Source: CAZHBA01 sp964530225 (GTDB taxonomy: Bacteria > Pseudomonadota > Alphaproteobacteria > UBA6615). Taken from it: a stretch of 64,000 bases of DNA. Below the pieces are notes generated by a model. That model was not told the origin of the DNA and did no database searches. It saw only the letters and a program-made list of their open reading frames with translations. The stretch covers positions 1 through 64,000 of the forward strand of contig CAZHBA010000064.1 of the NCBI GenBank assembly GCA_964530225.1, read 5' to 3'. A program made the position numbers and the translations under genes. This document shows, piece after piece, positions 8,260 to 17,737 of the stretch (the first letter of the stretch is position 1; each line of letters opens with the position of its first letter).

Positions 8260-8434
8260 TGGCAACGCGCCGACTTTTGATCCACCCTTCTGGCGGTTGG
8301 TTGCGGGCCCTTTTATGGGTGTGCGCCATTCGCGGACCGGTGCGTGGTGATCTGTTCTGGGGGGTGGATCGGAAGCCCTCGCGCTGGCTGGGCGCATGAA
8401 AAGCCCAGGCACCTTTTACCTCTTGCTGCCCAAG
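8259..8434 (+). pseudogene. mltA: Remnant of mltA (membrane-bound lytic transglycosylase A)
   Basis: The ATG at 8259 is coupled to the tim44 stop and opens a frame that reads like a signal peptide (MATRRL through LRALLWVCA). It then runs straight into AIRGPVRGDLFWG (8325-8363), a hallmark of the C-terminal 3D domain of MltA. The reading then needs a one-base shift near 8366 to continue as GSEALALAGRMKSPG and FYLLLPK (8366-8434), the expected end of MltA. About 300 internal codons are missing. Conserved gene order (tim44-mltA-smr) supports the identity. Without the shift the frame stops at 8399 (46 aa). No activity is possible from this remnant. Confidence 0.82.
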
Positions 8435-8523
8435 AATATATTGCCCGCAAGCTGCTCAGGTGGCATTACTAGGGCGGCGAATTTGTGCTAAGCAAATGGC
8501 AGGTTAACGGCGAGATTATCGGA

Positions 8524-9288
8524 ATGACAAACCCTCGTGTTGGATTATTCGTGACCTGTTTGGTCGATTTAATTCGGCCGACGGTGGGGTTCGCCGCTGT
8601 GAAACTGCTCGAAGGTGCGGGCTGCAGCGTCGAGGTACCGCGCCAACAAACCTGCTGCGGCCAACCGGCCTATAATAACGGCGACCAGGCGAATACTAGG
8701 GCGATTGCCCTTCAGGTTATCGAGGCGTTCGAAGATTACGACTACACGGTAGCGCCGTCGGGTTCTTGCGCCGGCATGATCAACCAGCATTATCCGGCGT
8801 TGTTGGCCAACGACCCGCAATGGGCGGAACGGGCGCAAAAACTTGCGGATAAAACTTACGAGTTGATCTCATTTCTGACCGATATTATGGGTATAGAGGC
8901 GGTGGCGAGCAGATTCGAGGGTACGGTGACCTATCACGATAGCTGCGCTGGACTGCGAGAATTGTCGATCCACGACCAGCCACGCCGCCTACTCAACACG
9001 GTCGACGGGCTGCACCTGCGCGAATTGCCCGATGCCGACGTTTGCTGCGGTTTTGGTGGCACTTTTTGCGTTAAATACCCCGACATTTCCAACCGCATGG
9101 TCGAAACCAAGATCGAGCAGGTCATCGAAACCGGCGCCGATACGCTATTAGCAGGCGATCTGGGGTGCTTGATGAACATGGCCGGCAAGCTCCAGCGCCA
9201 GGGCGTGCGCGTGCGCGTGCGCCACGTTGCCGAGGTGTTGGCCGGCATGGGCGACAAGCCGGCGATTGGCGAGCCACGCGTAGACTAG
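8524..9288 (+). CDS. lutA: LutA-type Fe-S oxidoreductase subunit of lactate utilisation
   Basis: LutA, with LutB and LutC, oxidises L-lactate to pyruvate in the cytoplasm. The protein (254 aa from ATG 8524) carries two CCG cysteine-rich domains: TCCGQPAYNNGD near residue 42 and VCCGFGGTFCVKYPDIS near residue 172, typical Fe-S ligands. The in-frame codons back to 8485 are ignored, because MTNPRVGLFVTCLVD matches the family start. It heads an operon with lutB (8-base gap) and lutC. The lutABC block sits between the mltA remnant and smr, which are usually adjacent, so it was probably inserted there. Confidence 0.93.
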   Translation: MTNPRVGLFVTCLVDLIRPTVGFAAVKLLEGAGCSVEVPRQQTCCGQPAYNNGDQANTRAIALQVIEAFEDYDYTVAPSGSCAGMINQHYPALLANDPQWAERAQKLADKTYELISFLTDIMGIEAVASRFEGTVTYHDSCAGLRELSIHDQPRRLLNTVDGLHLRELPDADVCCGFGGTFCVKYPDISNRMVETKIEQVIETGADTLLAGDLGCLMNMAGKLQRQGVRVRVRHVAEVLAGMGDKPAIGEPRVD

Positions 9289-9296
9289 CTAGTCCA

Positions 9297-10715
9297 ATGA
9301 CCGTATCGGCCTCCAGAAATTTCAAGGAAAACGCGAAGCGCCAACTCGCCAACAAGGTACTACGCGGCGCGCTGGCTCGCAGCCGAGGTCACTTTACCGG
9401 CGGCCGGCGGACCGCCATGGACAACCTGCCGGAGTTCGACGCGCTGCGCGACCAGGCGCGCGACATCAAAAATCACGCGTTGGCTAATCTCGACTTTTAC
9501 CTGGAGGCCTACGAGGAAAAGGTCGTCTCAGCGGGCGGCACCGTGCATTGGGCGCGCACCGCAAAAGATGTGCAAGACATCGCCCTCAACATCTGTCGCT
9601 CAGTTGGGGCGACGTCGGTCAACAAGGGTAAGTCAATGATCGGCGAGGAGTGCGATATCAACGAAGCGCTCGAAGCCGCTGGCATTCGCCCGGTCGAGAC
9701 CGATTTGGGCGAATACATCATCCAGATTCGCAACGAGCGGCCGAGCCATATCATCGCACCGGCCGTTCACCTCACCAAGGGCCAGGTCGAACAGAGCTTT
9801 CGCGAAACCCATACCCATCTCGATCCGGACCGGGTGCTCGAAGAACCGCTGTCGCTACTCGAAGAGGCGCGCACCGTGTTGCGTAAAAAATATTTCGAAG
9901 CTGAAGTGGGTATCACCGGCGCCAATTTTTTGGTTGCCGAAACCGGCTCGTCGATCATCGTCACCAACGAGGGCAATGGCGACCTGTCACAGCTGCTGCC
10001 CAAGGTGCACATTGTCCTAGCCAGCATCGAAAAGGTCGTGCCGACTCTGGAGGACGCGTCGACCGTTTTGCGGGTGTTGACGCGCTCGGCCACGGGTCAG
10101 GAATTTAGCGTCTACACCACCGTGTCGACCGGTCCCAAACGTGCCGGCGATCCCGACGGCCCCGAGCAGTACCATGTTATTCTGCTCGACAATGGCCGCA
10201 CTGGCATGCTCGGCACCGAATTCCAGGATATGCTACGCTGTATCCGCTGCGGCGCCTGTATGAACCACTGCCCAGTCTACCAGTCGGTCGGCGGCCACGC
10301 CTATGGCTGGGTGTATCCGGGACCCATGGGATCGGTGCTGACGCCGAGCTTGTTAGGCATCAACGAAGCCGGGCATTTACCCAACGCCTCGACCTTTTGC
10401 GGGCGCTGCGAGGAAGTGTGTCCGGTGCGCATCCCGCTGCCGAAGATGATGCGCCATTGGCGCGAGCGCGAGTTTGAGCGCCATCTGACGCCGTATGCCG
10501 CGCGCACGGGCCTTCGCTTGTGGGCCTATTTCATCCGCCGGCCGGCGCTTTATCAAATGGTGACTGGCCTGCAGATGCGCCTGATGGGGTGGATGGGTCG
10601 TCGTCGCGGGCGTTTTTCTAGTATGCCGCTCGCCAAGGGCTGGACCAAATACCGTGAGCTGGCGGCGCCGGAGGGTAAGACATTTCAACAGCAATGGGCG
10701 AACAGGCAAAAATAA
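9297..10715 (+). CDS. lutB: LutB iron-sulfur protein of lactate utilisation
   Basis: The 472-residue protein has an N-terminal LUD domain (about residues 70-300, with GANFLVAETGSSIIVTNEGNG) and then two 4Fe-4S motifs, CIRCGACMNHCPVY near residue 314 and CGRCEEVCPVRIPLP near residue 367, plus a C-terminal tail. It is the electron-transfer subunit of the LutABC lactate oxidase. I start it at ATG 9297, because the open frame back to 9165 lies inside lutA and is arginine-rich without family similarity. The stop overlaps the preferred lutC start as TAATG. Confidence 0.94.
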   Translation: MTVSASRNFKENAKRQLANKVLRGALARSRGHFTGGRRTAMDNLPEFDALRDQARDIKNHALANLDFYLEAYEEKVVSAGGTVHWARTAKDVQDIALNICRSVGATSVNKGKSMIGEECDINEALEAAGIRPVETDLGEYIIQIRNERPSHIIAPAVHLTKGQVEQSFRETHTHLDPDRVLEEPLSLLEEARTVLRKKYFEAEVGITGANFLVAETGSSIIVTNEGNGDLSQLLPKVHIVLASIEKVVPTLEDASTVLRVLTRSATGQEFSVYTTVSTGPKRAGDPDGPEQYHVILLDNGRTGMLGTEFQDMLRCIRCGACMNHCPVYQSVGGHAYGWVYPGPMGSVLTPSLLGINEAGHLPNASTFCGRCEEVCPVRIPLPKMMRHWREREFERHLTPYAARTGLRLWAYFIRRPALYQMVTGLQMRLMGWMGRRRGRFSSMPLAKGWTKYRELAAPEGKTFQQQWANRQK

Positions 10716-11422
10716 TGGCGTCGCGTGACGATATTCTTGGTAATATTCGCCGGTCGCTAGGCCGCAGCGGACCGCTCGACGACGCGCACGCGACTGAGTT
10801 GCGCGAGCGTATGACTAAGCCCCAGCGCAACCTAATACCAGCGCGCGCCGATTTACCCGAGGCGGGAAAAGTTGACTTGTTCCAGGCCATGGCCGAAGGC
10901 GTGTTCGCCAGTGTCGAGCGGGTCACCGATATAGCGGCGGTGCCGACGGCGCTGACCGGTTATCTCAAGCGCGAGAACCTGCCAGCACAGGTGGTCATGG
11001 CGGCCGATGAATCGCTGAGTAACACGCCGTGGGATAACGAGCCGCTGCTCGAAATTCGCCGCGGCGTGCCCAACGAGACCGACATGGTGAGCGTTACCTC
11101 AGCACCCGTGGCGGTCGCCGAAACCGGAACCCTGGTCATGTTTTCTAGCGCCGATCATCCCTCAACCCTAAATTTTCTACCCGAAACCCATGTTGTGGTG
11201 CTGCCGGTAAGTCGTATCGCTAAGACCTATGAGGATGTGTGGGACCTGATCCGCGCGCGCATGGCCGACGGGCACAACGGGCTCGATGACCTGCCACCGC
11301 GCACTGTGAACTTTATCACCGGGCCGTCGCGCTCAGGCGACATTGAGCAAACCCTACTGCTCGGTGCCCACGGTCCCCGGCGCCTGCACATCATCTTGGT
11401 GGACGACGACGAAACAGTATGA
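10715..11422 (+). CDS. lutC: LutC/YkgG family protein of lactate utilisation
   Basis: This LUD-domain protein (235 aa) is the third component of the LutABC lactate oxidation complex. It shows the family stretch SAPVAVAETGTLVMFSSADHPS and the C-terminal FITGPSRSGDIEQTLLLGAHGP. The ATG at 10715 overlaps the lutB stop (TAATG); an ATG seven codons earlier at 10694 is possible but lies inside lutB. Its stop overlaps the smr start as ATGA, so smr is probably expressed with the lut genes even though the two are functionally unrelated. Confidence 0.92.
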   Translation: MASRDDILGNIRRSLGRSGPLDDAHATELRERMTKPQRNLIPARADLPEAGKVDLFQAMAEGVFASVERVTDIAAVPTALTGYLKRENLPAQVVMAADESLSNTPWDNEPLLEIRRGVPNETDMVSVTSAPVAVAETGTLVMFSSADHPSTLNFLPETHVVVLPVSRIAKTYEDVWDLIRARMADGHNGLDDLPPRTVNFITGPSRSGDIEQTLLLGAHGPRRLHIILVDDDETV

Positions 11423-11994
11423 CTGGCCGCTCACGAGGAAAATCTGGCACCGATGATGGCGATACGGACGCGGACTTATTCCAGCGCACTATGGCCGAGG
11501 TGCAACCGTTAAAGAAAAAGCGTTCTCTGAAATCGCCGACAGGTCCAGATTTGGATTTTGCAAAACCGAGGGCCAAGGCGGCACATCGCGTCAGCCAGCC
11601 AGTGAAGCCGCGGCCACGCAAGGCGGAACCGCCGCCGCTGGGCGCCGACCAATTTTCCGGTGTCGATCGGCGCACGGTCGAGCGCATGCGCCGCGGCAAG
11701 ACACCGATCGATGCGCGTCTCGACTTGCATGGTAGTCGCCAAGACGCTGCCCAGGCGGAACTCAACGCCTTTATCTCCAGTTGCGCCGCCACGAACTGCC
11801 GGACGGTTCTGGTAATCACCGGCAAGGGCTCGGTTAGTGAAGGCGGCGGTGTATTGCGCCGGCGCCTGCCTGATTGGCTCAACCAGCCGGCCTGCCGCCC
11901 GCATGTTTTGGCGTTCGCCGCCGCGCGGCCGGAACATGGCGGCGCTGGCGCGTTTTACGTATTGTTGCGCCGCCGTCGCGATAACCGGCGCTAG
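11419..11994 (+). CDS. Smr domain protein
   Basis: A basic, disordered N-terminal half (residues 1-95, rich in Lys, Arg and Pro) is followed by a Smr domain (about 100-185) with DARLDLHGSRQDAA, LVITGKGSVSEGGGVLRRRLP and the closing GGAGAFYVLLRRRR. Smr domains bind or cleave nucleic acids; the DLHG motif is characteristic of the nuclease-type members. Proteins of this length are found beside mltA and hslUV in many alphaproteobacteria, so this is probably the ancestral neighbour that the lut genes now precede. Confidence 0.9.
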   Translation: MTGRSRGKSGTDDGDTDADLFQRTMAEVQPLKKKRSLKSPTGPDLDFAKPRAKAAHRVSQPVKPRPRKAEPPPLGADQFSGVDRRTVERMRRGKTPIDARLDLHGSRQDAAQAELNAFISSCAATNCRTVLVITGKGSVSEGGGVLRRRLPDWLNQPACRPHVLAFAAARPEHGGAGAFYVLLRRRRDNRR

Positions 11995-11999
11995 CGTCC

Positions 12000-12782
12000 T
12001 TAGTCAAACATTGCAACGGCGCGGATAAAGCTGGCCGAGGCGGTCTTGATCTTCCACGGGAAGCAACTGACGGTGAAACCGTTGTCGGGCAGCTGTTCCA
12101 GGTTCAACAGCTTCTCCATGTGGCAATAGGGTTGCTCGATGCCAGCCCAGTGGCCCTGCCACACCTTGGAAGCATCGTGGTCCTTCTTCCACTGCACCTT
12201 GGCGTACTTGAACGGCGCGTCCCAGCCCCAGGCGTCGATGCCGGTCACCCGCACGCCATGGTCGCGGGTCAAATACAGCGTTGCCTCCTTGCCCATACCG
12301 ATGCCGTGGTCGAAATATTCGTCGGTGCCGTAATATTTGCTCGCGCAGGTGTTGACCAACACGATGTCGAGCGGCTGCAAATCGTGGCCGATGCGTTTCA
12401 GCTCGGTCTCAACGTCTTCGGGCTGCACCACATAGCCGTCGGGGAAGTGACGGAAGTCGAGTTTGACACCAGGGCGGAAGAACCAGTCGAGCGGTAACTC
12501 GTCGATGGTCTGCATCGGGTTTCCGTCCTTGTCGTGGGAATGGTAGTGCCACGGTGCATCGATGTGGGTGCCGTTATGGGTGGTTAGCGTAATCACCTCC
12601 CATGCCCAACCCTCGGCGCTCGGCAGGTCTGACGCCGTCATGCCGTCGAAGAAACTGGCCAACGGTTCGGCGTTTTCCTGCTGGCTGACATACTCGATCT
12701 TTGGCCGCATAATCTCGGGATCGCAGACGGTCTCGTTGTCGAGCGACATCGAAATATCGACGATTTTGGACGGAATTTGCAT
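12000..12782 (-). CDS. Cyclase-family metal-dependent hydrolase (kynurenine formamidase-like)
   Basis: The 260-residue protein belongs to the cyclase/KynB superfamily of divalent-metal amidohydrolases. The metal-binding signature THNGTHIDAPWHYH is at residues 68-81 (His73, Asp75 and His79 as likely ligands), and LVNTCASKYYG and TGIDAWGWDAP are further family-like segments. The substrate is not evident: family members act on formylkynurenine, isatin and other amides or lactones. It sits convergent to smr and upstream of hslU on the same strand but 79 bases away, and has no catabolic neighbours that would suggest a pathway. Confidence 0.85.
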   Translation of the reverse strand: MQIPSKIVDISMSLDNETVCDPEIMRPKIEYVSQQENAEPLASFFDGMTASDLPSAEGWAWEVITLTTHNGTHIDAPWHYHSHDKDGNPMQTIDELPLDWFFRPGVKLDFRHFPDGYVVQPEDVETELKRIGHDLQPLDIVLVNTCASKYYGTDEYFDHGIGMGKEATLYLTRDHGVRVTGIDAWGWDAPFKYAKVQWKKDHDASKVWQGHWAGIEQPYCHMEKLLNLEQLPDNGFTVSCFPWKIKTASASFIRAVAMFD

Positions 12783-12861
12783 AGTGCGGCCTCCTTTGAA
12801 TTATTGGTTGGGGGTCACTCTACGCTGCCTGAAGGGGGCAGAAAAGTTCCGGATTTGCCAG

Positions 12862-14175
12862 CTATAAGATAAACTTTGATAAATCGGCGTTTTTGGCGAG
12901 CTCCTCTACCCGCTCCTTGACCATTTCGCCGTCGATGACGATGGTTTCGCCACCGCGGTCGGTGGCGGTGAAGCTGATCTCGTCGAGCAGACGCTCGATC
13001 ACCGTGTGTAGCCGGCGGGCGCCGATATTCTCCACATTCTGATTGATTTCGGCGGCCAGATTGGCGAGCGCATCGATAGCCTCTTCAGTGAAATCGAGGG
13101 TGACATCCTCGGTTTTCAACAGCGCTACCGACTGGCGGATCAGGCTGTTCTCCGGCTCGCGCAGGATGCGGCCAAAATCCTCTCGGGTCAGCGCTTTTAA
13201 TTCGACGCGGATCGGTAGACGGCCCTGCAATTCGGGCAGCAGGTCCGACGGCTTGGCCAGATGGAATGCGCCAGAAGCAATGAACAGAATATGGTCAGTT
13301 TTTACCGCGCCATACTTGGTGACGACGGCGGTGCCCTCGATTAGTGGCAGCAGATCGCGCTGCACGCCTTCGCGGCTAACATCGGCACCGCCGACACGCT
13401 CGCTGCGCGCTGTGATCTTGTCGATCTCGTCGAGGAAAACAATACCGTTATTTTCGACCGAATGCATGGCTTCCTGCACGACCTTATCGTCGTCGAGCAG
13501 CTTGTCGGATTCATCGGCCAGCAAGACTTCATAACTTTCCGCCACGGTCAGGCGGCGCGACGCCGTGCGCTGACCGAACGCCTTGCCCAGCATGTCGTTC
13601 AAATTGATCATGCCCATCTGGGCGCCGGGCATGCCGGGAATATCCATGGTTGGCATCTGTCCGCCGCCATGATCGGTGACCTCGATCTCGATTTCCTTGT
13701 CGTCCAGCTCGCCGTGGCGCAGTTTGTCGCGGAACGACTGCCGAGTGGCCTCGCTGGAGTTTTCGCCGACCAAGGCGTCGAGCACCCGGCGTTCGGCGTT
13801 AACCTCGGCCTGGACCCGTACCTCTATGCGCTTGGTGTCGCGGGTCATCATGATCGCCTGTTCCACTAGGTCACGAACGATCGATTCGACATCGCGGCCC
13901 ACATAGCCTACCTCAGTGAACTTGGTCGCCTCGATCTTGATGAACGGCGCGCTGGCTAGCTTCGCCAGCCGCCGCGAAATTTCCGTCTTACCGACGCCGG
14001 TCGGCCCGATCATCAGAATATTTTTGGGCAACACTTCTTCGCGCAGGTCGTCAGGTAGTTGTTGCCGGCGCCAGCGGTTGCGCAACGCCACCGCGACCGC
14101 CCGCTTGGCGTCGTTCTGGCCGATAATGAAGCGGTCGAGCTCGGAGACGATCTCGCGCGGGGAAAAATTAGTCAT
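12862..14175 (-). CDS. hslU: HslU (ClpY) ATPase of the HslUV protease
   Basis: HslU is the hexameric AAA+ unfoldase that feeds substrates to HslV. The protein (437 aa from ATG 14175) has Walker A GPTGVGKT at residues 57-64, the variable I domain with the [18 protein letters not shown] loop in the middle, Walker [11 protein letters not shown], and a C-terminal sensor-2 region with [15 protein letters not shown]. The final residues ADLSKFIL are the conserved tail that docks into HslV. The ATG overlaps the hslV stop as ATGA; codons back to 14214 lie inside hslV. Confidence 0.97.
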   Translation of the reverse strand: MTNFSPREIVSELDRFIIGQNDAKRAVAVALRNRWRRQQLPDDLREEVLPKNILMIGPTGVGKTEISRRLAKLASAPFIKIEATKFTEVGYVGRDVESIVRDLVEQAIMMTRDTKRIEVRVQAEVNAERRVLDALVGENSSEATRQSFRDKLRHGELDDKEIEIEVTDHGGGQMPTMDIPGMPGAQMGMINLNDMLGKAFGQRTASRRLTVAESYEVLLADESDKLLDDDKVVQEAMHSVENNGIVFLDEIDKITARSERVGGADVSREGVQRDLLPLIEGTAVVTKYGAVKTDHILFIASGAFHLAKPSDLLPELQGRLPIRVELKALTREDFGRILREPENSLIRQSVALLKTEDVTLDFTEEAIDALANLAAEINQNVENIGARRLHTVIERLLDEISFTATDRGGETIVIDGEMVKERVEELAKNADLSKFIL

Positions 14176-14744
14176 AGGCTCTCGATCGTCAGATTGGTGT
14201 TGGTGAAGACGCAAATATCGGCAGCGATAGTCATGGCGCTCTTGGCGACCTCACGGGCGGTCAGTTCGTCGCGGTCGATCAGGGCGCGGGCTGCCGCTAG
14301 GGCGTAATTACCGCCGGAGCCGATGGCGATAATGCCGTCGTCGGACTCCAGCACGTCGCCAGTGCCGGTGAGCACCAGGGATGTTTCTTTGTCGGCGACA
14401 GCCATCATCGCTTCGAGCCGGCGCAAATAGCGGTCGGTGCGCCAATCCTTGGCCATCTCGACACAAGCACGGGTCAGTTGGCCCGGATGCTGTTCGAGCT
14501 TCGATTCCAGGCGTTCGAACAGGGCGAAAGCGTCGGCTGTGGCGCCGGCGAAACCGGCGATCACGCTACCGTCGCCAAGCGGGCGCACCTTACGTGCTGT
14601 TGACTTGATAATGGTGCTGCCGAGGCTGACCTGGCCGTCGCCGGCGATCACCACCTCGCTGCCTTTGCGGATCGACAGGATCGTGGTACCGTGCCACTGG
14701 TCGGGGTCGTTCTCGTTATCTGCCGTATACATTTGCTCACCCAT
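14172..14744 (-). CDS. hslV: HslV (ClpQ) peptidase of the HslUV protease
   Basis: HslV is the proteasome-beta-like threonine peptidase of the complex. It begins with a 19-residue propeptide, after which Gly19-Thr20-Thr21-Ile leads into [21 protein letters not shown]; Thr20 is the likely catalytic N-terminus after processing, as in other alphaproteobacterial HslV. The 190-residue length fits. It starts the hslVU operon and is divergent from hisB. A CTTGAC element at 14827-14832 (read on the minus strand, 83 bases upstream of the ATG) resembles the -35 of an RpoH promoter, without a strong -10. Confidence 0.96.
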   Translation of the reverse strand: MGEQMYTADNENDPDQWHGTTILSIRKGSEVVIAGDGQVSLGSTIIKSTARKVRPLGDGSVIAGFAGATADAFALFERLESKLEQHPGQLTRACVEMAKDWRTDRYLRRLEAMMAVADKETSLVLTGTGDVLESDDGIIAIGSGGNYALAAARALIDRDELTAREVAKSAMTIAADICVFTNTNLTIESL

Positions 14745-14923
14745 TGGTTTGCGGGCCGATTATGACCCAACCGCGGTGCAAAGGCATACCACGGGCCACC
14801 TTCCATTTGGTCATTTGCGAGCCGCCGTCAAGCCCAGAGCCTAGCTCGGTGGTGGCCATGGCGAGCGGTCCCTGCTATGTAGGCGCCGCGCTTCCACCAT
14901 AATTGTCAGCGCAGGAGCCGAAA

Positions 14924-15562
14924 ATGAGCATTCAGGAAGTCACCGAGGGTCGCGATCAAGACGGCCGCACGGCAACCGTCGCACGGCAGACTCGCGAAAC
15001 CGATATATCGGTGACCGTCAATCTCGACGGCACCGGGGCCTACGACGTCGAGACCGGCATTGGATTTCTCGACCATATGCTTGAGCAACTGTCGCGCCAC
15101 AGCCTGATTGACCTGCGGGTGCGCGTGGCGGGCGATTTGCACGTCGACTTCCATCACACCACCGAAGACACCGGCTATGCGATCGGTGAAGCGGTTAGCG
15201 AGGCGCTCGGCGCCCGCGCCGGTATTCGCCGCTATGGCGACGCCTTGGTGCCTATGGACGAGACCCTGACCCGGGTGGCGCTCGATGCTTCCAATCGGCC
15301 CTATCTGGTGTGGCGGGTGCCATTCACGCGCCCGAAACTGGGCGATATGGATACCGAACTGTTTCAGGAATGGTTCAAGGCGTTCGTCCAATCGGCTGGT
15401 CTGACGCTATATGTCGAAACGCTGCATGGCGAGAACAACCACCATATGGTCGAGTCATGCTACAAGGGCCTCGCACGTTCGCTGCGCCAGGCCATCGAAA
15501 TCGATCCGCGCCGCTCGGACGCCGTTCCGTCGACGAAAGGCGTGCTCGGCGGGTCGATGTAG
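14924..15562 (+). CDS. hisB: Imidazoleglycerol-phosphate dehydratase
   Basis: HisB dehydrates imidazole glycerol phosphate to imidazole acetol phosphate in histidine synthesis. The 212-residue monofunctional form shows the metal-binding histidine motifs [27 protein letters not shown] and [10 protein letters not shown]. The ATG at 14924 has AGGAG at 14913-14917; an in-frame TTG at 14903 lies upstream of that ribosome site and is unlikely. It opens the his operon and is divergent from hslVU, an arrangement common in alphaproteobacteria. Confidence 0.96.
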   Translation: MSIQEVTEGRDQDGRTATVARQTRETDISVTVNLDGTGAYDVETGIGFLDHMLEQLSRHSLIDLRVRVAGDLHVDFHHTTEDTGYAIGEAVSEALGARAGIRRYGDALVPMDETLTRVALDASNRPYLVWRVPFTRPKLGDMDTELFQEWFKAFVQSAGLTLYVETLHGENNHHMVESCYKGLARSLRQAIEIDPRRSDAVPSTKGVLGGSM

Positions 15563-15601
15563 CGGCGGTGGAAGTGATCCCCGTTGGCGGGGCGGACGCA
15601 T

Positions 15602-16126
15602 ATGCCGGCATCTAAACCACAGACAGTTACGTGTGACGAAGGTGTGCCCAGCGCGCCCTATTCCGATTGTTTGACGCTCTACGAACAGATTCGCGCTCAC
15701 AAGTCGCGGGGAATACTGGAATGTGGCACTAGCCTCTCGACCGTTGTGCTGACTCAGGAGTTGTACGACAACGTCGCCGAAGATGGCGGAGCGCCCAGCC
15801 ACGTGACCTCGATGGAGGACGACGCTGACTGGCACCGCCCTTCTCCGGTCGACAGCGACAAACTATACAATCTCGATCTAATCAACGTATCGCGCCGCTC
15901 GGAGCGGCCGGTGCGCGCCGTCGTCGACAATCACTATCTGACATTTCATGTCTTGCAGAAGGTATTCGGACTCGACAAGGCGCGCTACAGCGTTAGCTAC
16001 AAACCGATGTTCGTTGGCCCCCTGACAAAACATGATGTGCGTGATTTGAAGAAAAAAACACTCGTGCCTGACCTGCGCCTGTTTGGCACGGCTGGGCTTA
16101 AACTGCGCATGATTCTTGGCGACTGA
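15602..16126 (+). CDS. Hypothetical protein with a methyltransferase-like start
   Basis: I do not recognise a named family. The 174-residue product has SRGILECGTSLSTVVLTQEL followed by HVTSMEDDADWH, which resembles motif I and the post-I acidic loop of class I SAM-dependent methyltransferases. The second half (VRAVVDNHYLTFHVLQKVFG ... FVGPLTKHD) resembles the late strands of the same fold. The expected central catalytic portion appears short or absent, so the gene may be a divergent or internally shortened methyltransferase. It sits in the his operon between hisB and the DUF2628 gene. The ATG at 15602 is preferred over a TTG at 15584. Confidence 0.6.
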   Translation: MPASKPQTVTCDEGVPSAPYSDCLTLYEQIRAHKSRGILECGTSLSTVVLTQELYDNVAEDGGAPSHVTSMEDDADWHRPSPVDSDKLYNLDLINVSRRSERPVRAVVDNHYLTFHVLQKVFGLDKARYSVSYKPMFVGPLTKHDVRDLKKKTLVPDLRLFGTAGLKLRMILGD

Positions 16127-16142
16127 CGGCGGGAGAGCAGAC

Positions 16143-16523
16143 GTGAAAACTTATAGCGTGCAAGTCCTGCCCTGGTCCTCGGCGAGCGACAGAAGCGTTG
16201 TGTTAATCGCGGAAAAGTTCAGTTGGCCGGCGCTCATCTTCGGACCATTCTGGGCGCTGTGGCACGGTATGTGGCGAACAGCGATCGTCCTGCTGGTGAT
16301 TAGCGTCGCCATTGGTGGCGTTAGCGCGCTAGCAGGTCTTGCGCCCGATGTGGTGTCGGTCTTTCAAGTACTCGTCCAGACCGGCCTCGGCCTGTGGGGT
16401 AATGACCTGCGTCAAGCGGCCCTGGCGCGATGCGGCTATGTCGAGCGCGCAGTAGTTGCCGGGCGCGATGCGGTTGAGGCCGAACACCGCTATTTCACCA
16501 CCGGGGCGCCGGACGCGGTCTAG
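16143..16523 (+). CDS. DUF2628-like small membrane protein
   Basis: The 126-residue product begins at GTG 16143 behind GGGAGAG and shows FSWPALIFGPFWALWHGMWR, the aromatic hairpin typical of DUF2628, followed by a hydrophobic segment (about residues 45-70) and a second shorter one. The function of the family is unknown. A gene of this type between hisB and hisH is common in Rhodospirillales-like alphaproteobacteria, which suggests conservation by operon position rather than a role in histidine synthesis. Confidence 0.72.
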   Translation: MKTYSVQVLPWSSASDRSVVLIAEKFSWPALIFGPFWALWHGMWRTAIVLLVISVAIGGVSALAGLAPDVVSVFQVLVQTGLGLWGNDLRQAALARCGYVERAVVAGRDAVEAEHRYFTTGAPDAV

Positions 16524-16532
16524 GAAACAACG

Positions 16533-17189
16533 ATGCAAACGGTCGCCATTATCGATTACGGGTCGGGTAATTTACGCTCGGCCGCCAAGGCGTTCGAGCG
16601 CATGACGGCGGAGGCTGGACTCGACCGGACCATCACGGTTACCGCTGACGCGGCAGTGGTCGCGGCGGCTGACCGCGTGGTCCTGCCCGGGGTTGGTGCG
16701 TTTGCCGATTGCTATCGCGGTGTTACCAAGTCACCGGGTATGATGGCGGCGCTGGAGGCGGCGGTGGTCGAAAAAGTACGGCCCTTTCTCGGCATCTGCG
16801 TCGGTATGCAACTGATGGCGACGCGTGGCCTCGAACATGGCGAGACCCCTGGTTTTGGCTGGATAGCGGGCGATGTGGTAGCTATCGAACCGGCCTCACC
16901 GAAGCTTAAAATTCCTCACATGGGCTGGAACGAACTGAACATTCTAACGCCCGAGCATCCGGTACTTGCCGGGCTGACATCCAGCGGCGAGGTGCCGCAC
17001 GCCTATTTTGTTCATGGCTACTACCTGGCTACCGCCGATAACGGTGACGTTCTGGCGATGACCGACTATGGCGGCCTAATCACCGCTATGGTGGGCCGGG
17101 ACAATATGGTCGGCACCCAGTTCCATCCCGAAAAAAGTCAAGCGACGGGCTTGCGCCTGATCGCTAATTTTCTCGATTGGTCGCCATAA
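16533..17189 (+). CDS. hisH: Imidazole glycerol phosphate synthase, glutaminase subunit
   Basis: HisH hydrolyses glutamine and channels ammonia to HisF. This class I glutamine amidotransferase (218 aa) has the nucleophile elbow [15 protein letters not shown] with catalytic Cys near residue 89, the MGWNELNI segment, and the His/Glu pair in [10 protein letters not shown]. It opens with [18 protein letters not shown] as expected. Nine bases separate it from the DUF2628 gene, so it is within the his operon. Confidence 0.96.
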   Translation: MQTVAIIDYGSGNLRSAAKAFERMTAEAGLDRTITVTADAAVVAAADRVVLPGVGAFADCYRGVTKSPGMMAALEAAVVEKVRPFLGICVGMQLMATRGLEHGETPGFGWIAGDVVAIEPASPKLKIPHMGWNELNILTPEHPVLAGLTSSGEVPHAYFVHGYYLATADNGDVLAMTDYGGLITAMVGRDNMVGTQFHPEKSQATGLRLIANFLDWSP

Positions 17190-17204
17190 GCGCGAAGGAG
17201 CGGC

Positions 17205-17729
17205 TTGAACGCCATGGCTGATATTCTTGTCGAGCGCCTGTCGGAATTCCGCGGCAACGATCTTGCCGATCTGTGCGACGCGGCTGGAGAAGCCATCATC
17301 GCCGGCGGCGGGTTCGGCTGGCTAAAACCGCCGCGCCGCGAAGTGATGGAGGCCTATTGGCGCGGCACGCTGTTGGTGCCGGGACGCACGGTGTTCATCG
17401 GCCGGCTCGACGGCGTGATCGCGGGTTCGGCCCAGCTCAACCGGCCGCACTCCAACGCCGAAGCTCAGTCGTTTACGGTCACTGTGAGCATCTTCTTTCT
17501 GGCGCCATGGGCGCGCGGTCACGCCTTGGCCCCGGCGATTTTGGAGGCCTGTGAGGACTTGGCCCGCCGCGAGGCTTATACGGTGCTCAACTTGGACGTT
17601 CGCGATACCCAGGAGCGAGCCATTCAGATATTCGAGGAAAGCGGTTACACCCAGTGGGGCGTGCACCCAAAATACGCTCGCATCGGCGGCGAATATGTGC
17701 GCGGATTTTACTTCACCAAGGACCTCTAG
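17205..17729 (+). CDS. GNAT family N-acetyltransferase
   Basis: The product (about 174 aa) has a GNAT fold: [45 protein letters not shown] (the acetyl-CoA loop region with a degenerate R/Q-x-x-G-x-G/A) and [21 protein letters not shown]. The acyl acceptor is unknown. TTG 17205 has AAGGAG four bases upstream; ATG 17214 (MADILVERL) is the alternative with a 13-base spacing. It is inserted between hisH and hisA, and no tie to histidine synthesis is evident. Confidence 0.85.
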   Translation: MNAMADILVERLSEFRGNDLADLCDAAGEAIIAGGGFGWLKPPRREVMEAYWRGTLLVPGRTVFIGRLDGVIAGSAQLNRPHSNAEAQSFTVTVSIFFLAPWARGHALAPAILEACEDLARREAYTVLNLDVRDTQERAIQIFEESGYTQWGVHPKYARIGGEYVRGFYFTKDL

Positions 17730-17737
17730 CCGCCGCC

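Noticed and set aside
9165..9296. N-terminal extension of lutB
   Set aside because: It overlaps lutA, is rich in Arg and Ala, and has no family similarity; ATG 9297 gives the normal LutB start.
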